From Paenibacillus anaericanus (GTDB taxonomy: Bacteria; Bacillota; Bacilli; Paenibacillales; Paenibacillaceae), in the NCBI RefSeq assembly GCF_003994475.1, contig NZ_RZNY01000022.1, positions 1 to 64,000 of the forward strand: DNA of 64,000 bases, written 5' to 3'. Each line of letters begins with the position of its first letter. The stretch's first letter is position 1. Of the stretch, positions 8,707 to 17,164 are shown piece after piece. The notes below the pieces were generated by a model, which saw only the letters and a list, made by a program, of their open reading frames with translations, made no database searches and was not told the origin of the DNA. Made by a program: the position numbers and the translations under genes.

Positions 8707-9812
8707 TTATCTCCGGTTATTACGGATTTCGTAACAGTGGGGACGAGGCGGTACTGAAATCGATCCTAACTGCGTTAGAAGAAGAAGGACGAGCTATCGG
8801 TATGCAAATTAATCCGGTGGTTCTGTCGATTGACCCCGAATGGACAACTCGGACGTATGGCGTAAGAGCCGTACACCGGATGAAACTCGGTGAGGTTAGG
8901 AACGCTATTAAGAACAGTAGCGGACTAATCAGTGGAGGCGGAAGTCTCCTGCAGGACGTAACCGGTTCAAAATCCATTCCGTATTATCTGGGTGTGATCA
9001 AATTAGCCCAGTGGATGAGAAAGCCTACTTTTGTTTATGCTCAAGGAATTGGCCCGGTTAACCGCAAGCTGTTCCATGGGGTAATTGCTTCGGTGTTCCG
9101 GCGCTGTAAATATATTTCCGTGCGGGATGTGGAGTCTGCCGAACTGCTCCGCAGCATGGGAATTCAAGACGATTCAATCCAGGTGGTTCCTGACCCTGTT
9201 ATGGGCCTAAGTCTTCCGGAAGGTCAGGATGATCCGAAAAGCGGACCAACCACCAGAGGACTCCCGATTATTGGCGTATCTGTTCGCTACTGGAATCCAA
9301 AACGGACCGAGTTGAACGAGTTGGCCGAAGGGTTAAGATTGCTCAGTTTACGTGTTCCGGTGCATATCCGGTTCTTACCTTTTCATTTCCCGGGTGATGA
9401 CGAAGCTTCCCGATATTTGATGAATCGTATTGGAAATGTTCAAGATAACGGTAGTAGGATCAGCATAGCAAAGGAAGTAGAACATCCCCAAGATATGTTG
9501 CGTGAAGTCAGTCGTTCTAGTTTGCTTATTGGTATGAGGTTACACAGCTTGATCTATGCTGCCTCACAAAATGTGCCTATGCTGGGTGTGTCTTATGATC
9601 CTAAGATTGATCATTTTCTTGGTCGAATCGGTCTCTTGCCGATCGGAACGAGCGAAGATCTTGATCCTCATGCCTTAGTGGAAGAAGGCGAACGCCTCTT
9701 GCTGGAAGGCGAGGCATGGCGCTTGAACCATGCGACGCAAATTGCTGATTTGAAGGCAGAGTCGCGAATTCCTGCGCGCAGAATTGTCGAATATTTACGG
9801 AGCAAAGGATGA
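8679..9812 (+). CDS. csaB: Polysaccharide pyruvyl transferase CsaB
   Basis: CsaB transfers a pyruvyl ketal from phosphoenolpyruvate to a ManNAc residue of the secondary cell wall polymer; SLH domains bind that modified sugar. The 377-residue protein has a glycosyltransferase-B-like fold with the N-terminal YYGFRNSGDEAVL loop, GLISGGGSLLQDVTGSKS, FVYAQGIGPV, and the C-terminal LIGMRLHSLIYAA block with the conserved RLH. The gene starts inside DUF5693 and its TGA overlaps the ATG of tagA (ATGA), so three genes form one tightly coupled unit. In Paenibacillus alvei csaB also lies beside S-layer polymer genes. Confidence 0.95.
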   Translation: MVTASTKTIVISGYYGFRNSGDEAVLKSILTALEEEGRAIGMQINPVVLSIDPEWTTRTYGVRAVHRMKLGEVRNAIKNSSGLISGGGSLLQDVTGSKSIPYYLGVIKLAQWMRKPTFVYAQGIGPVNRKLFHGVIASVFRRCKYISVRDVESAELLRSMGIQDDSIQVVPDPVMGLSLPEGQDDPKSGPTTRGLPIIGVSVRYWNPKRTELNELAEGLRLLSLRVPVHIRFLPFHFPGDDEASRYLMNRIGNVQDNGSRISIAKEVEHPQDMLREVSRSSLLIGMRLHSLIYAASQNVPMLGVSYDPKIDHFLGRIGLLPIGTSEDLDPHALVEEGERLLLEGEAWRLNHATQIADLKAESRIPARRIVEYLRSKG

Positions 9813-10585
9813 GTAGCGTGAACAAAGTGAATGCAAATTCAGTGGAAGCCGTGCCTACTGTATCTATCTTCGGAGTTCCTTTTTGCAAGTGGGGGATGAA
9901 GGAGACAGTATCCTATCTGAGCGAGGTTGTATCGTCGGGAAGACCACATCAAGTTATTACAGCTAATCCGATCATGATGATGGCTGCCAAGGAAGACCCT
10001 GCATACAAGAAGATGATGCAGCAAGCCGATTTAATCGTACCTGATGGAACGGGTGTCGTCTGGGCTGCGAAAATGGGCGGTGATCCAGTAACTGAACGGG
10101 TTCCTGGGTTTGATTTGCTTCATGAGTTAATGAAGCAAGGAGATCGTCATGGCTGGAGAGTATATCTGCTTGGAGCGAGCAAAGAAGTGATTCAAGAGGC
10201 GGCAAGGCGGTTAGCCCTGCAGTATCCTACGGCTGAAATAGTTGGATACCGTGATGGATTCTTCGGTCCGGAACAAGATCGAGAAGTGATCGACAACATT
10301 GTCCAAGCTGCTCCGCATCTGATGTTTGTGGCTAGAGGTGCTGATACGCAGGAGCCTTGGATTGCAAAGCACAAAGAAGAACTAGGTGTTCCAGTCATCA
10401 TGGGTGTGGGCGGAAGCTTTGATGTAATATCTGGTAGGACGAAACGAGCCCCCATGTTATTCCGTAAACTGAAGATAGAATGGTTATATCGGCTTTTGAA
10501 GGAACCAACTCGCTTTAGAAGAATGCTTGCACTGCCGAAATTTGCCTTGTGGGTGCTGCATGACAGAGAAAACATCACTAAATGA
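9809..10585 (+). CDS. tagA: WecG/TagA/CpsF family N-acetylmannosaminyltransferase
   Basis: TagA transfers ManNAc from UDP-ManNAc to GlcNAc-diphospho-undecaprenol, the second step of wall teichoic acid or secondary polymer linkage-unit synthesis. The 258-residue protein shows family hallmarks: VITANPIMMMAA, the DGTGVVWAAK segment with the catalytic Asp, the Gly-rich VYLLGASKE strand, and GVGGSFDVISG. The ATG overlaps the csaB stop by 4 bases. Because CsaB pyruvylates ManNAc, a ManNAc transferase in the same transcript fits a pathway from lipid carrier to SLH ligand. Confidence 0.93.
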   Translation: MSSVNKVNANSVEAVPTVSIFGVPFCKWGMKETVSYLSEVVSSGRPHQVITANPIMMMAAKEDPAYKKMMQQADLIVPDGTGVVWAAKMGGDPVTERVPGFDLLHELMKQGDRHGWRVYLLGASKEVIQEAARRLALQYPTAEIVGYRDGFFGPEQDREVIDNIVQAAPHLMFVARGADTQEPWIAKHKEELGVPVIMGVGGSFDVISGRTKRAPMLFRKLKIEWLYRLLKEPTRFRRMLALPKFALWVLHDRENITK

Positions 10586-10694
10586 TTGAAATTTCGTATA
10601 AAACAGCGTAATATTGCTTAAATGCGGGGTTGGTGTTTCTCATTAAAGGGAGTATAATTCATTCCGGCACGAATAATTGGGGGTTGAAATATAC

Positions 10695-11816
10695 ATGTGG
10701 ATTATCTACACCATTGGGTTTATTCTAGCAATGGGCTTGGCAATAGGGCTGACGCCGCTCGTGAAGAAGTTTGCTATCAAAGTCGGTGCTGTTGATGTTC
10801 CTAACGCACGTAAGGTTCACACGCGCATCATGCCTAGACTTGGTGGGTTGGGTATTTATTTATCTTTTATTATTGTGTTTTTTATTGTTCTTCCCTTCAT
10901 TCCTGTGAACTTTACGGACCGCGAGGTAAATTTCGTCAAAGCGTTTCTTGTCGGTGGTTCAATGACATTGCTGCTGGGCGCGCTTGATGACCGTTTCGAT
11001 CTGAATGCTAAATTGAAATTCCTGTATCAGATTGCTACAGCTTGTGTGGTTGTATTCGGATTTGATATTCAACTGGAATTTGCTAATATACCGTTTCATA
11101 CGTATGCGTCGGTGGAAAGTTGGATCGCTATTCCGTTCACTATTCTCTGGATTGTTGGTGTGACGAACGCGATTAACTTGATCGATGGACTGGATGGTTT
11201 AGCGGCAGGTGTGTCTGCAATTGCCATTGGTACGATTGCTGTGATGGCATTCTTGATGGGCAACGTAGTTGTTGCGCTATTGTCCCTATTATTGCTGGGT
11301 AGCATTATCGGATTCCTATTCTTTAACTTTCATCCAGCTAAGATTTTTATGGGTGACTCTGGAGCATTGTTCCTGGGATTCTGTTTGGCATTACTTTCAC
11401 TCCTGGGTTTCAAACAAGTTGCTATCGTTTCATTCTTAACACCGCTGATTTTGATCGGCGTACCACTCTCGGATACTTTGTTTGCCATCGTACGTCGCTG
11501 GAGACAGAAGAAGCCGATCTTCTCACCGGACAAGGGGCATTTACACCATTGTCTTCGTGAACTTGGTTTCTCTCACCGCCAGACCGTATTGATCATCTAC
11601 GGTATCGCCGCATTCTTCGGCGTACTCGCGATCATTCAATCATCTGCTGCCATGTACAACGCGAACTGGGTTACTTTCGTAGTCATTTGCGTCATGGTAT
11701 TCTTCCTGCAGATTGGCGCAGAGGTCATCGGCCTCATCGGCAAGACTAAGCGTCCCGTTCTTGACTTCATCGCGAGACTACGCGTCAAAGCGGGTGCGGA
11801 GCGCGGTTCGAAATAG
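10695..11816 (+). CDS. tagO: Undecaprenyl-phosphate N-acetylglucosaminyl-1-phosphate transferase TagO
   Basis: TagO starts lipid-linked polymer synthesis by moving GlcNAc-1-phosphate from UDP-GlcNAc to undecaprenyl phosphate at the inner membrane. The protein has about 373 residues, roughly ten membrane segments and the MraY/WecA motifs: LGALDDRFDL (Asp98, Asp99), NAINLIDGLDGLAAG, FMGDSGALFLGF and HLHHCLRELG. I use the ATG at 10695, with GGGGGTTG as ribosome binding site, rather than a TTG at 10677. About 110 bases separate it from tagA. A strong terminator follows. Confidence 0.94.
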   Translation: MWIIYTIGFILAMGLAIGLTPLVKKFAIKVGAVDVPNARKVHTRIMPRLGGLGIYLSFIIVFFIVLPFIPVNFTDREVNFVKAFLVGGSMTLLLGALDDRFDLNAKLKFLYQIATACVVVFGFDIQLEFANIPFHTYASVESWIAIPFTILWIVGVTNAINLIDGLDGLAAGVSAIAIGTIAVMAFLMGNVVVALLSLLLLGSIIGFLFFNFHPAKIFMGDSGALFLGFCLALLSLLGFKQVAIVSFLTPLILIGVPLSDTLFAIVRRWRQKKPIFSPDKGHLHHCLRELGFSHRQTVLIIYGIAAFFGVLAIIQSSAAMYNANWVTFVVICVMVFFLQIGAEVIGLIGKTKRPVLDFIARLRVKAGAERGSK

Positions 11817-11868
11817 TAAAGTGTTTCTAATCAGTTGCAATCATACAGATTTCTCATATGCCTAATGG

Positions 11869-11904
11869 ACAACCCTCGCTATTGTAGCGGGGGTTGTTTT
11901 GTTT
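11869..11904 (+). terminator. Rho-independent terminator after tagO
   Basis: ACAACCCTCGCTA (11869-11881) pairs with TAGCGGGGGTTGT (11885-11897) with one G-T wobble and a TTG loop, then TTTGTTT. Confidence 0.92.
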
Positions 11905-11986
11905 ATGAGAATCAATACTTTTGGCGTGTTCTAGTAGCTGAGATACAACCTTCTGATAATTGTTCGGGAGGTTTTTGCGTTTTCAC

Positions 11987-12014
11987 TAAAAATTTGGGGC
12001 ATTTTGTCCGATAA
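11987..12014 (+). promoter_or_regulatory. Possible SigD-like promoter upstream of an SLH protein gene
   Basis: TAAA (11987-11990), a 16-base spacer and TCCGATAA (12007-12014) resemble the SigD pattern. A similar pair (TAAA at 25656, GCCGTTAA at 25676-25683, 16-base spacer) precedes the other large SLH gene at nearly the same distance from its start. Similarity alone is weak evidence; the real sigma factor is unknown. Confidence 0.3.
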
Positions 12015-12100
12015 CAAATCTAAGTGAAACTTTTGGACGGTTTCCGTCTTGTTAATTACGGGGGCTACTAGAATCCAACTCAAAAAGGAGAGATTATCAC

Positions 12101-15100
12101 ATGCAACGAATTAAGAAGCCGTTTATATGGCTAACCTTGCTATCCCTGATTATTACGTTGTTTCCAGTAGGTTTGTTAAATACTGCTGAGGCAGCAACTA
12201 ACGGGACAACCTACTTTAGTCCGGATATTCTAGATATCCGTAAGACAGCTAACATGGTTGTGGATGGATTAGATCCGAATACCAGCCTAAGAACCAGTGT
12301 ATATGCCACTAACAATTCGACTATAGAAATTAACGGGACTTATTCCAAGGTATCTGGAGATACCTTGAAAGCTCAGGTCGATTTGCTAACTTGGGATCCA
12401 TTAACAAAAAAATGGACCGCTGATCGAGTGCATTCTGCGCCTGGTACAGTTCTGAAGGACCCTAGTAATGAGAATCGATTTATGGCATCTAATCTAACGT
12501 TATTCCCGGGTTTGAACCGAATTACGTTCAGCGGGAAGTTTGGTAACGCTGAGGGCTCAGAAACCTTCTACGTACTTTACGATAAGATTCCTTATGTCAC
12601 CAAGTTGTCCATCTCTGGAAGTGGATTCCTCTCAGATATCAATCTGAATGAAGGAACCAGAGCAGTGGTGAAAAATTCTCAGATCTCTCTGCTTGGTGAG
12701 GCTTTTAATACAACAAAAGCAACAGTAACAGTTAATGGCGGGACTCCACTATCATCGGAGATTTATAATAATACATTGGCATCTCCCCCACTTAGATTGT
12801 CACCAGGTCTGAATAAATTGGATATTACGTTCTCAAATGCATCTGATTCAATTCAAATTACACGAGACGTATATTATTTTACAGAAGATAAGCCGTTTAT
12901 TGATCTTTATGTACATGATGGTACAACTGAACACAAACTGTTGGACAAGTATCCAACCTTGAAGAAGGACTTAACAAGTGCCAAACTCTATGTGCAACTG
13001 TTGGTACCTTATGATACTGTTCCTTTTGATGCCGCGAATAGTCAAGTAACGGTTAACGATGTTGATGTTACTCCTACAATTAAAATGCTTGATCCGAATC
13101 TTTACGATACTTCAGGAAAGTTTACAGTGAAAGATTCAACAAATGAAGTAATCATTGAAGATATCCAAGGTCCTGCTTATCGATTAGTGACCTTCGAGAT
13201 TCCTTCTTTCGTTTTTACAACAGATGTAAATGGTGTTGTTAATTCGACGCAAACTCCTGTAATTAAGGTTAATTATGGCGATAAAGATGGTACACGAACT
13301 TCATGGAAGAATAGCACATCCTATACCGCCAAGTTTCATCTGGATGATAATAATATATCCATTACTGATATGAAGTATCTTCCAGACTATGCTGAAACTC
13401 TCAATGGGGATATAACTAAGTTCAGCCAAGTATCATTAAATAATGCTCGGGTTGATAAGAGTGATTTTTATATTATGGTACAAACAAATTCTGCGCCCGC
13501 TACTGTTGCAGATTTGCTTGGTAAGTACTTGCCTCTAGGGGCGAAGAATGTAGAAATCGAATATAAAGGCGAAGCCAAAGAGGGAACTACCGCCAAGGCT
13601 AATACGTATATATATAAAGTCACTAACTTTTCTAGTGGTGAGCAAAAGGTAAGTTTCCAGTATGCAGATTCAACTCCTTATACGGCTACTATCTCTTACG
13701 CAACTAAGAGTTACATTAATGTAAACAACTTAAGTGATGGACAAACTTACCCGTATAATTCAAAAGGTGGACAAAAGGATTTTGTTATTTCTGGTGAGTA
13801 TATAGGATTTGATAACATCGTATCGGCGCAATATTTTATAAATGGGCTCGATGGGGACCAATTGACTAGTGAGCATGGATCAAAAGTTAAATTAGGTGAT
13901 ATTAATGCGAAGAGAACATTTGATCTCTCTTTATTTATATCATCTACTGGACCGCTTGTAGCTGGAGAGAATAAAATTGAATTTAGAGGCGTTTCCATAG
14001 ACGCAGCAGGTAATAAGCAGGTTATTAGTAAGGTGCTTCGGATTTATATAATTGATGAAAATGTATCATTAATTACCCAATTTCATCCGGGTAAAGTTCC
14101 TCCAGCAGAGGCATTTAACCAAAAGCGTGTAGAATTCCCAAGTTGGATAGATTTTAGCGCTGATCCGAGAACTGTAGAAACAGAAAAAATAATTTCACAG
14201 ATTCTTGAATTACCAACAGAGTTTAAATTTGCTGATGATAAGTATACAACTAGCGAGGAACAATATGATCTACTGATCCGGGGTAATGGGACTAGGTTTG
14301 TTAATTTGTACCTGGGTTCGGACAAGATACTTACGATTGAGATACCAGAAGCAAGTGGTACAGGTTACGAGGAAGGCACCAAAACAACTGGCGATGGTAA
14401 ATACACTTACGATATTATCGGTAACGATAAAGATTTCTTGATCCGCGTTCATAATTTCAAATTTGAATCACCTGGCACACATGTATATAATCTAGAATTG
14501 ATTAATTCTACGGGTGCACGTACGAATCAAAGGTTAGAAATAACTAGAGAAATGGCACCATATCGCCTACTTGCTCCGCAACCGACGGTTGGAGGGCAAT
14601 ACGTAGTTAATAAGAACTTTATTCGTTTTGATATTGAAGCGGAAGGTGCTACAAAAGTTATAATCGGTAAAGACGAGGCACTCCGGCGTACGGAACCAGA
14701 TAAACAAAATCGATTTACTTATGACTATGTAGGCTTAAAGCCAGATAAACTTAACAAGATTAAGATACAAATTGTACGTGGAAATTCCACTATTAATGCC
14801 ACGATTGAAGTATACTACACTTCAACTGTAGGAATTGACGCACAATACATGGCCGAGAAACCAAGCAATAAATACAGTGTATTTAATAAGAAGTTAGAAC
14901 TATCATTCCCGAAAACGACTATTCTACAATCAGCAGTTCCAAATAGTGACCAGATCACAAAGTTTTATCCAGACACAAAGTTTTTGTTCGGTATTGCGGA
15001 TCCGAAGGATGGTGTAGTTGAGCGCCGCAATGATTACGGTGTGCTCATTAACGATAATTCAGAAGTAAATAATGGATATCTTATCCCAGCGATTTACCCA

Positions 15101-16114
15101 AGCCGGTTTAATTCTAAAGAAAATACGTATAATTTCACGCGTGTTTCTGATATTTACTGGATAAGTGGGGGTGTCGGTGAATTAGGTGATCGGGGAGATT
15201 TGAATGGCTATAAGCCAGCAACGAATGGACTGTCACCTTATTCAACTGAAGGGATATTCACAGCATTTGAGAAAGAGCGTGAGGTAGTTCCTTCTCAACG
15301 CGGGACTTTAAAGTTGTCATATGATTCAAATGTTGTTGATGAAGCAGGAACTTTAGTAACTGTATATAGATTTGTGGATGCTGGAGGTTACGGTAAGTGG
15401 GAGCCCGTTGCAGGAGAAGTAAATACGAAGGCTCACACGATTACAGTTCCTTTTGATAAGTTTGGTTACTATACAGTTATGAAATTGAGTAAGAGCTATA
15501 CGGACATCACGAATCATCCTTGGGCAAGAAACATATTGAATGCACTCTATTCTAAAGGCATCATGGAGCATTTACGAGTGGACGCCTTTGGTGCGGATGA
15601 CCAAACAACTCGTGGTGAATTTGCATCACTTCTTGTAAAGGGATTGAATTTACCTCTGATTAAAGACGAACAACAAACCTTCTTTGATGTCCCTGCGGGT
15701 TCAGGAACAGTAACTTGGAATTTCGTACATTTAGAGACAGCAGCGAGAGCTGGGATTATCACTGGGCGTACGGAAGGATTCTTCTCACCTAACATGCCGA
15801 TTTCAAGACAGGATGCAGCGGTCATGATTGCTCGCGCTCTTAAATTGAAGCTTTCTTTGAACGACCAGAAATTGAAAGACGGTATGGTGAAATCCTTTAT
15901 AGATTCAGGGAAAATTGATTATTATGCACTTCCGGCTGTTCAAGCAGTAACAAAGGCTAAAATCATGTCGGGCAGTTCAGTTACCTTGCCTGGAGCTAAG
16001 AAGCCTTCTTACAACTTCAATCCGGATAGCAACATGACTCGGGCGGAAGCCGGTAAGATCGCAGTAGAATTATTGAAGAAGAGTACGAACATCTTCCCTA
16101 AGAATTTTAGTTAA
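12101..16114 (+). CDS. Large secreted SLH-domain protein
   Basis: The 1337-residue protein begins with a signal peptide (hydrophobic core ITLFPVGLLNTAEA, cleavage near AEA/A at residue 32). A long beta-rich region follows, with recurring units that start 'PYVTKLSISGSGF', 'PFIDLYVHDGT' and 'APYRLLAPQPTVGG', suggesting Ig-like domains. Three S-layer homology domains occupy about residues 1135-1335, with TRGE, SRQD and TRAE motifs at the positions that contact pyruvylated polymer. It should therefore be held on the cell wall by its C-terminus. AAAGGAGAG precedes the ATG. It lies right after the csaB-tagA-tagO polymer genes. The large middle part has no recognised enzymatic motif. Confidence 0.88.
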   Translation: MQRIKKPFIWLTLLSLIITLFPVGLLNTAEAATNGTTYFSPDILDIRKTANMVVDGLDPNTSLRTSVYATNNSTIEINGTYSKVSGDTLKAQVDLLTWDPLTKKWTADRVHSAPGTVLKDPSNENRFMASNLTLFPGLNRITFSGKFGNAEGSETFYVLYDKIPYVTKLSISGSGFLSDINLNEGTRAVVKNSQISLLGEAFNTTKATVTVNGGTPLSSEIYNNTLASPPLRLSPGLNKLDITFSNASDSIQITRDVYYFTEDKPFIDLYVHDGTTEHKLLDKYPTLKKDLTSAKLYVQLLVPYDTVPFDAANSQVTVNDVDVTPTIKMLDPNLYDTSGKFTVKDSTNEVIIEDIQGPAYRLVTFEIPSFVFTTDVNGVVNSTQTPVIKVNYGDKDGTRTSWKNSTSYTAKFHLDDNNISITDMKYLPDYAETLNGDITKFSQVSLNNARVDKSDFYIMVQTNSAPATVADLLGKYLPLGAKNVEIEYKGEAKEGTTAKANTYIYKVTNFSSGEQKVSFQYADSTPYTATISYATKSYINVNNLSDGQTYPYNSKGGQKDFVISGEYIGFDNIVSAQYFINGLDGDQLTSEHGSKVKLGDINAKRTFDLSLFISSTGPLVAGENKIEFRGVSIDAAGNKQVISKVLRIYIIDENVSLITQFHPGKVPPAEAFNQKRVEFPSWIDFSADPRTVETEKIISQILELPTEFKFADDKYTTSEEQYDLLIRGNGTRFVNLYLGSDKILTIEIPEASGTGYEEGTKTTGDGKYTYDIIGNDKDFLIRVHNFKFESPGTHVYNLELINSTGARTNQRLEITREMAPYRLLAPQPTVGGQYVVNKNFIRFDIEAEGATKVIIGKDEALRRTEPDKQNRFTYDYVGLKPDKLNKIKIQIVRGNSTINATIEVYYTSTVGIDAQYMAEKPSNKYSVFNKKLELSFPKTTILQSAVPNSDQITKFYPDTKFLFGIADPKDGVVERRNDYGVLINDNSEVNNGYLIPAIYPSRFNSKENTYNFTRVSDIYWISGGVGELGDRGDLNGYKPATNGLSPYSTEGIFTAFEKEREVVPSQRGTLKLSYDSNVVDEAGTLVTVYRFVDAGGYGKWEPVAGEVNTKAHTITVPFDKFGYYTVMKLSKSYTDITNHPWARNILNALYSKGIMEHLRVDAFGADDQTTRGEFASLLVKGLNLPLIKDEQQTFFDVPAGSGTVTWNFVHLETAARAGIITGRTEGFFSPNMPISRQDAAVMIARALKLKLSLNDQKLKDGMVKSFIDSGKIDYYALPAVQAVTKAKIMSGSSVTLPGAKKPSYNFNPDSNMTRAEAGKIAVELLKKSTNIFPKNFS

Positions 16115-16121
16115 TTACTTG

Positions 16122-16170
16122 AGAGAACCCTTGTCCGCAAGCGTTTTGCGGGAAGGGTTCTCTTTCTTTT
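16122..16170 (+). terminator. Rho-independent terminator after the 1337-residue SLH gene
   Basis: AGAGAACCCTT (16122-16132) pairs with AAGGGTTCTCT (16153-16163), with further pairing of CCGCAA/TTGCGG inside, followed by TTCTTTTTA. Confidence 0.9.
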
Positions 16171-16255
16171 TATCACATAGTTTTGTAATTTGCTGGACAT
16201 TACGGTACAATGTTTAAAGTAATAGACATTTTCGCAAAAGGGTGGATATTAGCAG

Positions 16256-16597
16256 ATGAAACCGATCTTATCAAAAGCGCAATTAGGTTATATGAAAGCA
16301 AAGAATAAATTTGAGGATAGATCTAAGATTTTGGAGAAGAGAATCGAAGAAACAGCTAAGCTTCAAGAAGTGAGTCAAGAAGTTATGGAAGGTCTTGTTA
16401 TAGAAACGGGTTTCCATGATGCATTTAACGAATTGCGCGCGGCTGAGAACGAATTAGTTGACTGGTCACACGTCACGATGAAGCATGAGAAGACTTATAA
16501 AGACAATAAGCAGGCAATTGAGGACATGTACGCTAAATTGGATACTGATCCACAAATGCGTGCACGTATCATTCAGTTAGCTATGAAGGTAAGATAA
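16256..16597 (+). CDS. Hypothetical charged helical protein
   Basis: The 113-residue product is almost entirely charged and predicted helical, rich in Lys and Glu, with heptad-like spacing from about residue 10 to 110 (for example KILEKRIEETAKLQEVSQEV). It has no signal peptide, membrane segment or cysteine. I do not recognise the family. A GGTGG-type ribosome binding site lies about 10 bases before the ATG. It is flanked by terminators on both sides, so it is a single-gene transcript between two SLH protein genes. A role in the S-layer is not shown. Confidence 0.7.
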   Translation: MKPILSKAQLGYMKAKNKFEDRSKILEKRIEETAKLQEVSQEVMEGLVIETGFHDAFNELRAAENELVDWSHVTMKHEKTYKDNKQAIEDMYAKLDTDPQMRARIIQLAMKVR

Positions 16598-16613
16598 GAT
16601 TCTTATATAATTG

Positions 16614-16650
16614 ACAAATAAGACGTCCATGTGGACGTCTTATTTGTGTT
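16614..16650 (+). terminator. Long perfect hairpin, probable terminator
   Basis: A 16-bp perfect stem, ACAAATAAGACGTCCA (16614-16629) and TGGACGTCTTATTTGT (16632-16647), with a nominal 2-base TG loop. The A-rich left and T-rich right arms could stop transcription from either side. Only a short T-rich stretch follows. Confidence 0.75.
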
Positions 16651-16714
16651 TAACTAACATAGGTTAAGGGTATTGAATTGGTAAAAGCTGCTTAATGACT
16701 GACATATTCAGGCG

Positions 16715-16723
16715 TGTTATACT
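16715..16723 (+). promoter_or_regulatory. Possible upstream extended -10 promoter of the S-layer gene
   Basis: TGTTATACT gives a TGn extension plus TATACT. No good -35 box is placed 17 bases upstream. If real, transcription would start about 440 bases before the S-layer start codon, giving tandem promoters, which are common for S-layer genes. Confidence 0.3.
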
Positions 16724-16929
16724 AATTCCCGTCAGTAGGTAGGGGAGTAAATAAGTTGAAATTGAGGGTAAGCTTAGAAAAGGTTACAATCTCGCAATTT
16801 ATTTTCGAAATACCGCAACTTTTTGAATTCTACTGCGTTTAAGATGTAGAACAGTGAAATTGAGGGCTAGATCAGACATTCCAAGATGTTCCTTATGGGT
16901 AAAAATGTCTATCAATTAGAAAAATTAGC

Positions 16930-16958
16930 TTTACGGCTCTTGGGACTCATTGTATAAT
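16930..16958 (+). promoter_or_regulatory. SigmaA-type promoter of the S-layer gene
   Basis: TTTACG at 16930-16935 and a perfect TATAAT at 16953-16958 are separated by exactly 17 bases. Transcription would start near 16965, leaving a leader of about 200 bases before ATG 17165. The leader contains a perfect hairpin TCTGCGA/TCGCAGA at 17024-17042. Long structured leaders stabilise S-layer mRNAs in several bacteria. Confidence 0.75.
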
Positions 16959-17073
16959 GATTTAGGTAGGATTAGGAAACTATTCTATTTCTGCATTTCT
17001 ATCTTTGTGTTTGTTTACAAGTTTCTGCGATATTGTCGCAGACCTAATTTATAGGAAACCGCTCAAGCTCTAG

Positions 17074-17164
17074 AAAGGGGGTGCAATGGCTAATGAGTAA
17101 CACGAGCTATTCATTTAAAGAAAACTCTCATATGAAAGTTATTCAAGGAGGAGAAAAAAAGGTT
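17074..17164 (+). promoter_or_regulatory. Tandem translation-initiation region of the S-layer gene
   Basis: Two ribosome binding sites are present. The first, AAAGGGGG (17074-17081), serves a four-codon mini-frame MANE at 17086-17100, whose stop overlaps an ATG at 17093. That ATG is in frame with the S-layer protein and would add 24 residues. The second, AAGGAGGA (17145-17152), precedes the ATG at 17165, which starts a normal signal peptide. A further in-frame ATG is at 17132. The layout recalls the dual starts known for Brevibacillus brevis wall-protein genes. Confidence 0.55.
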
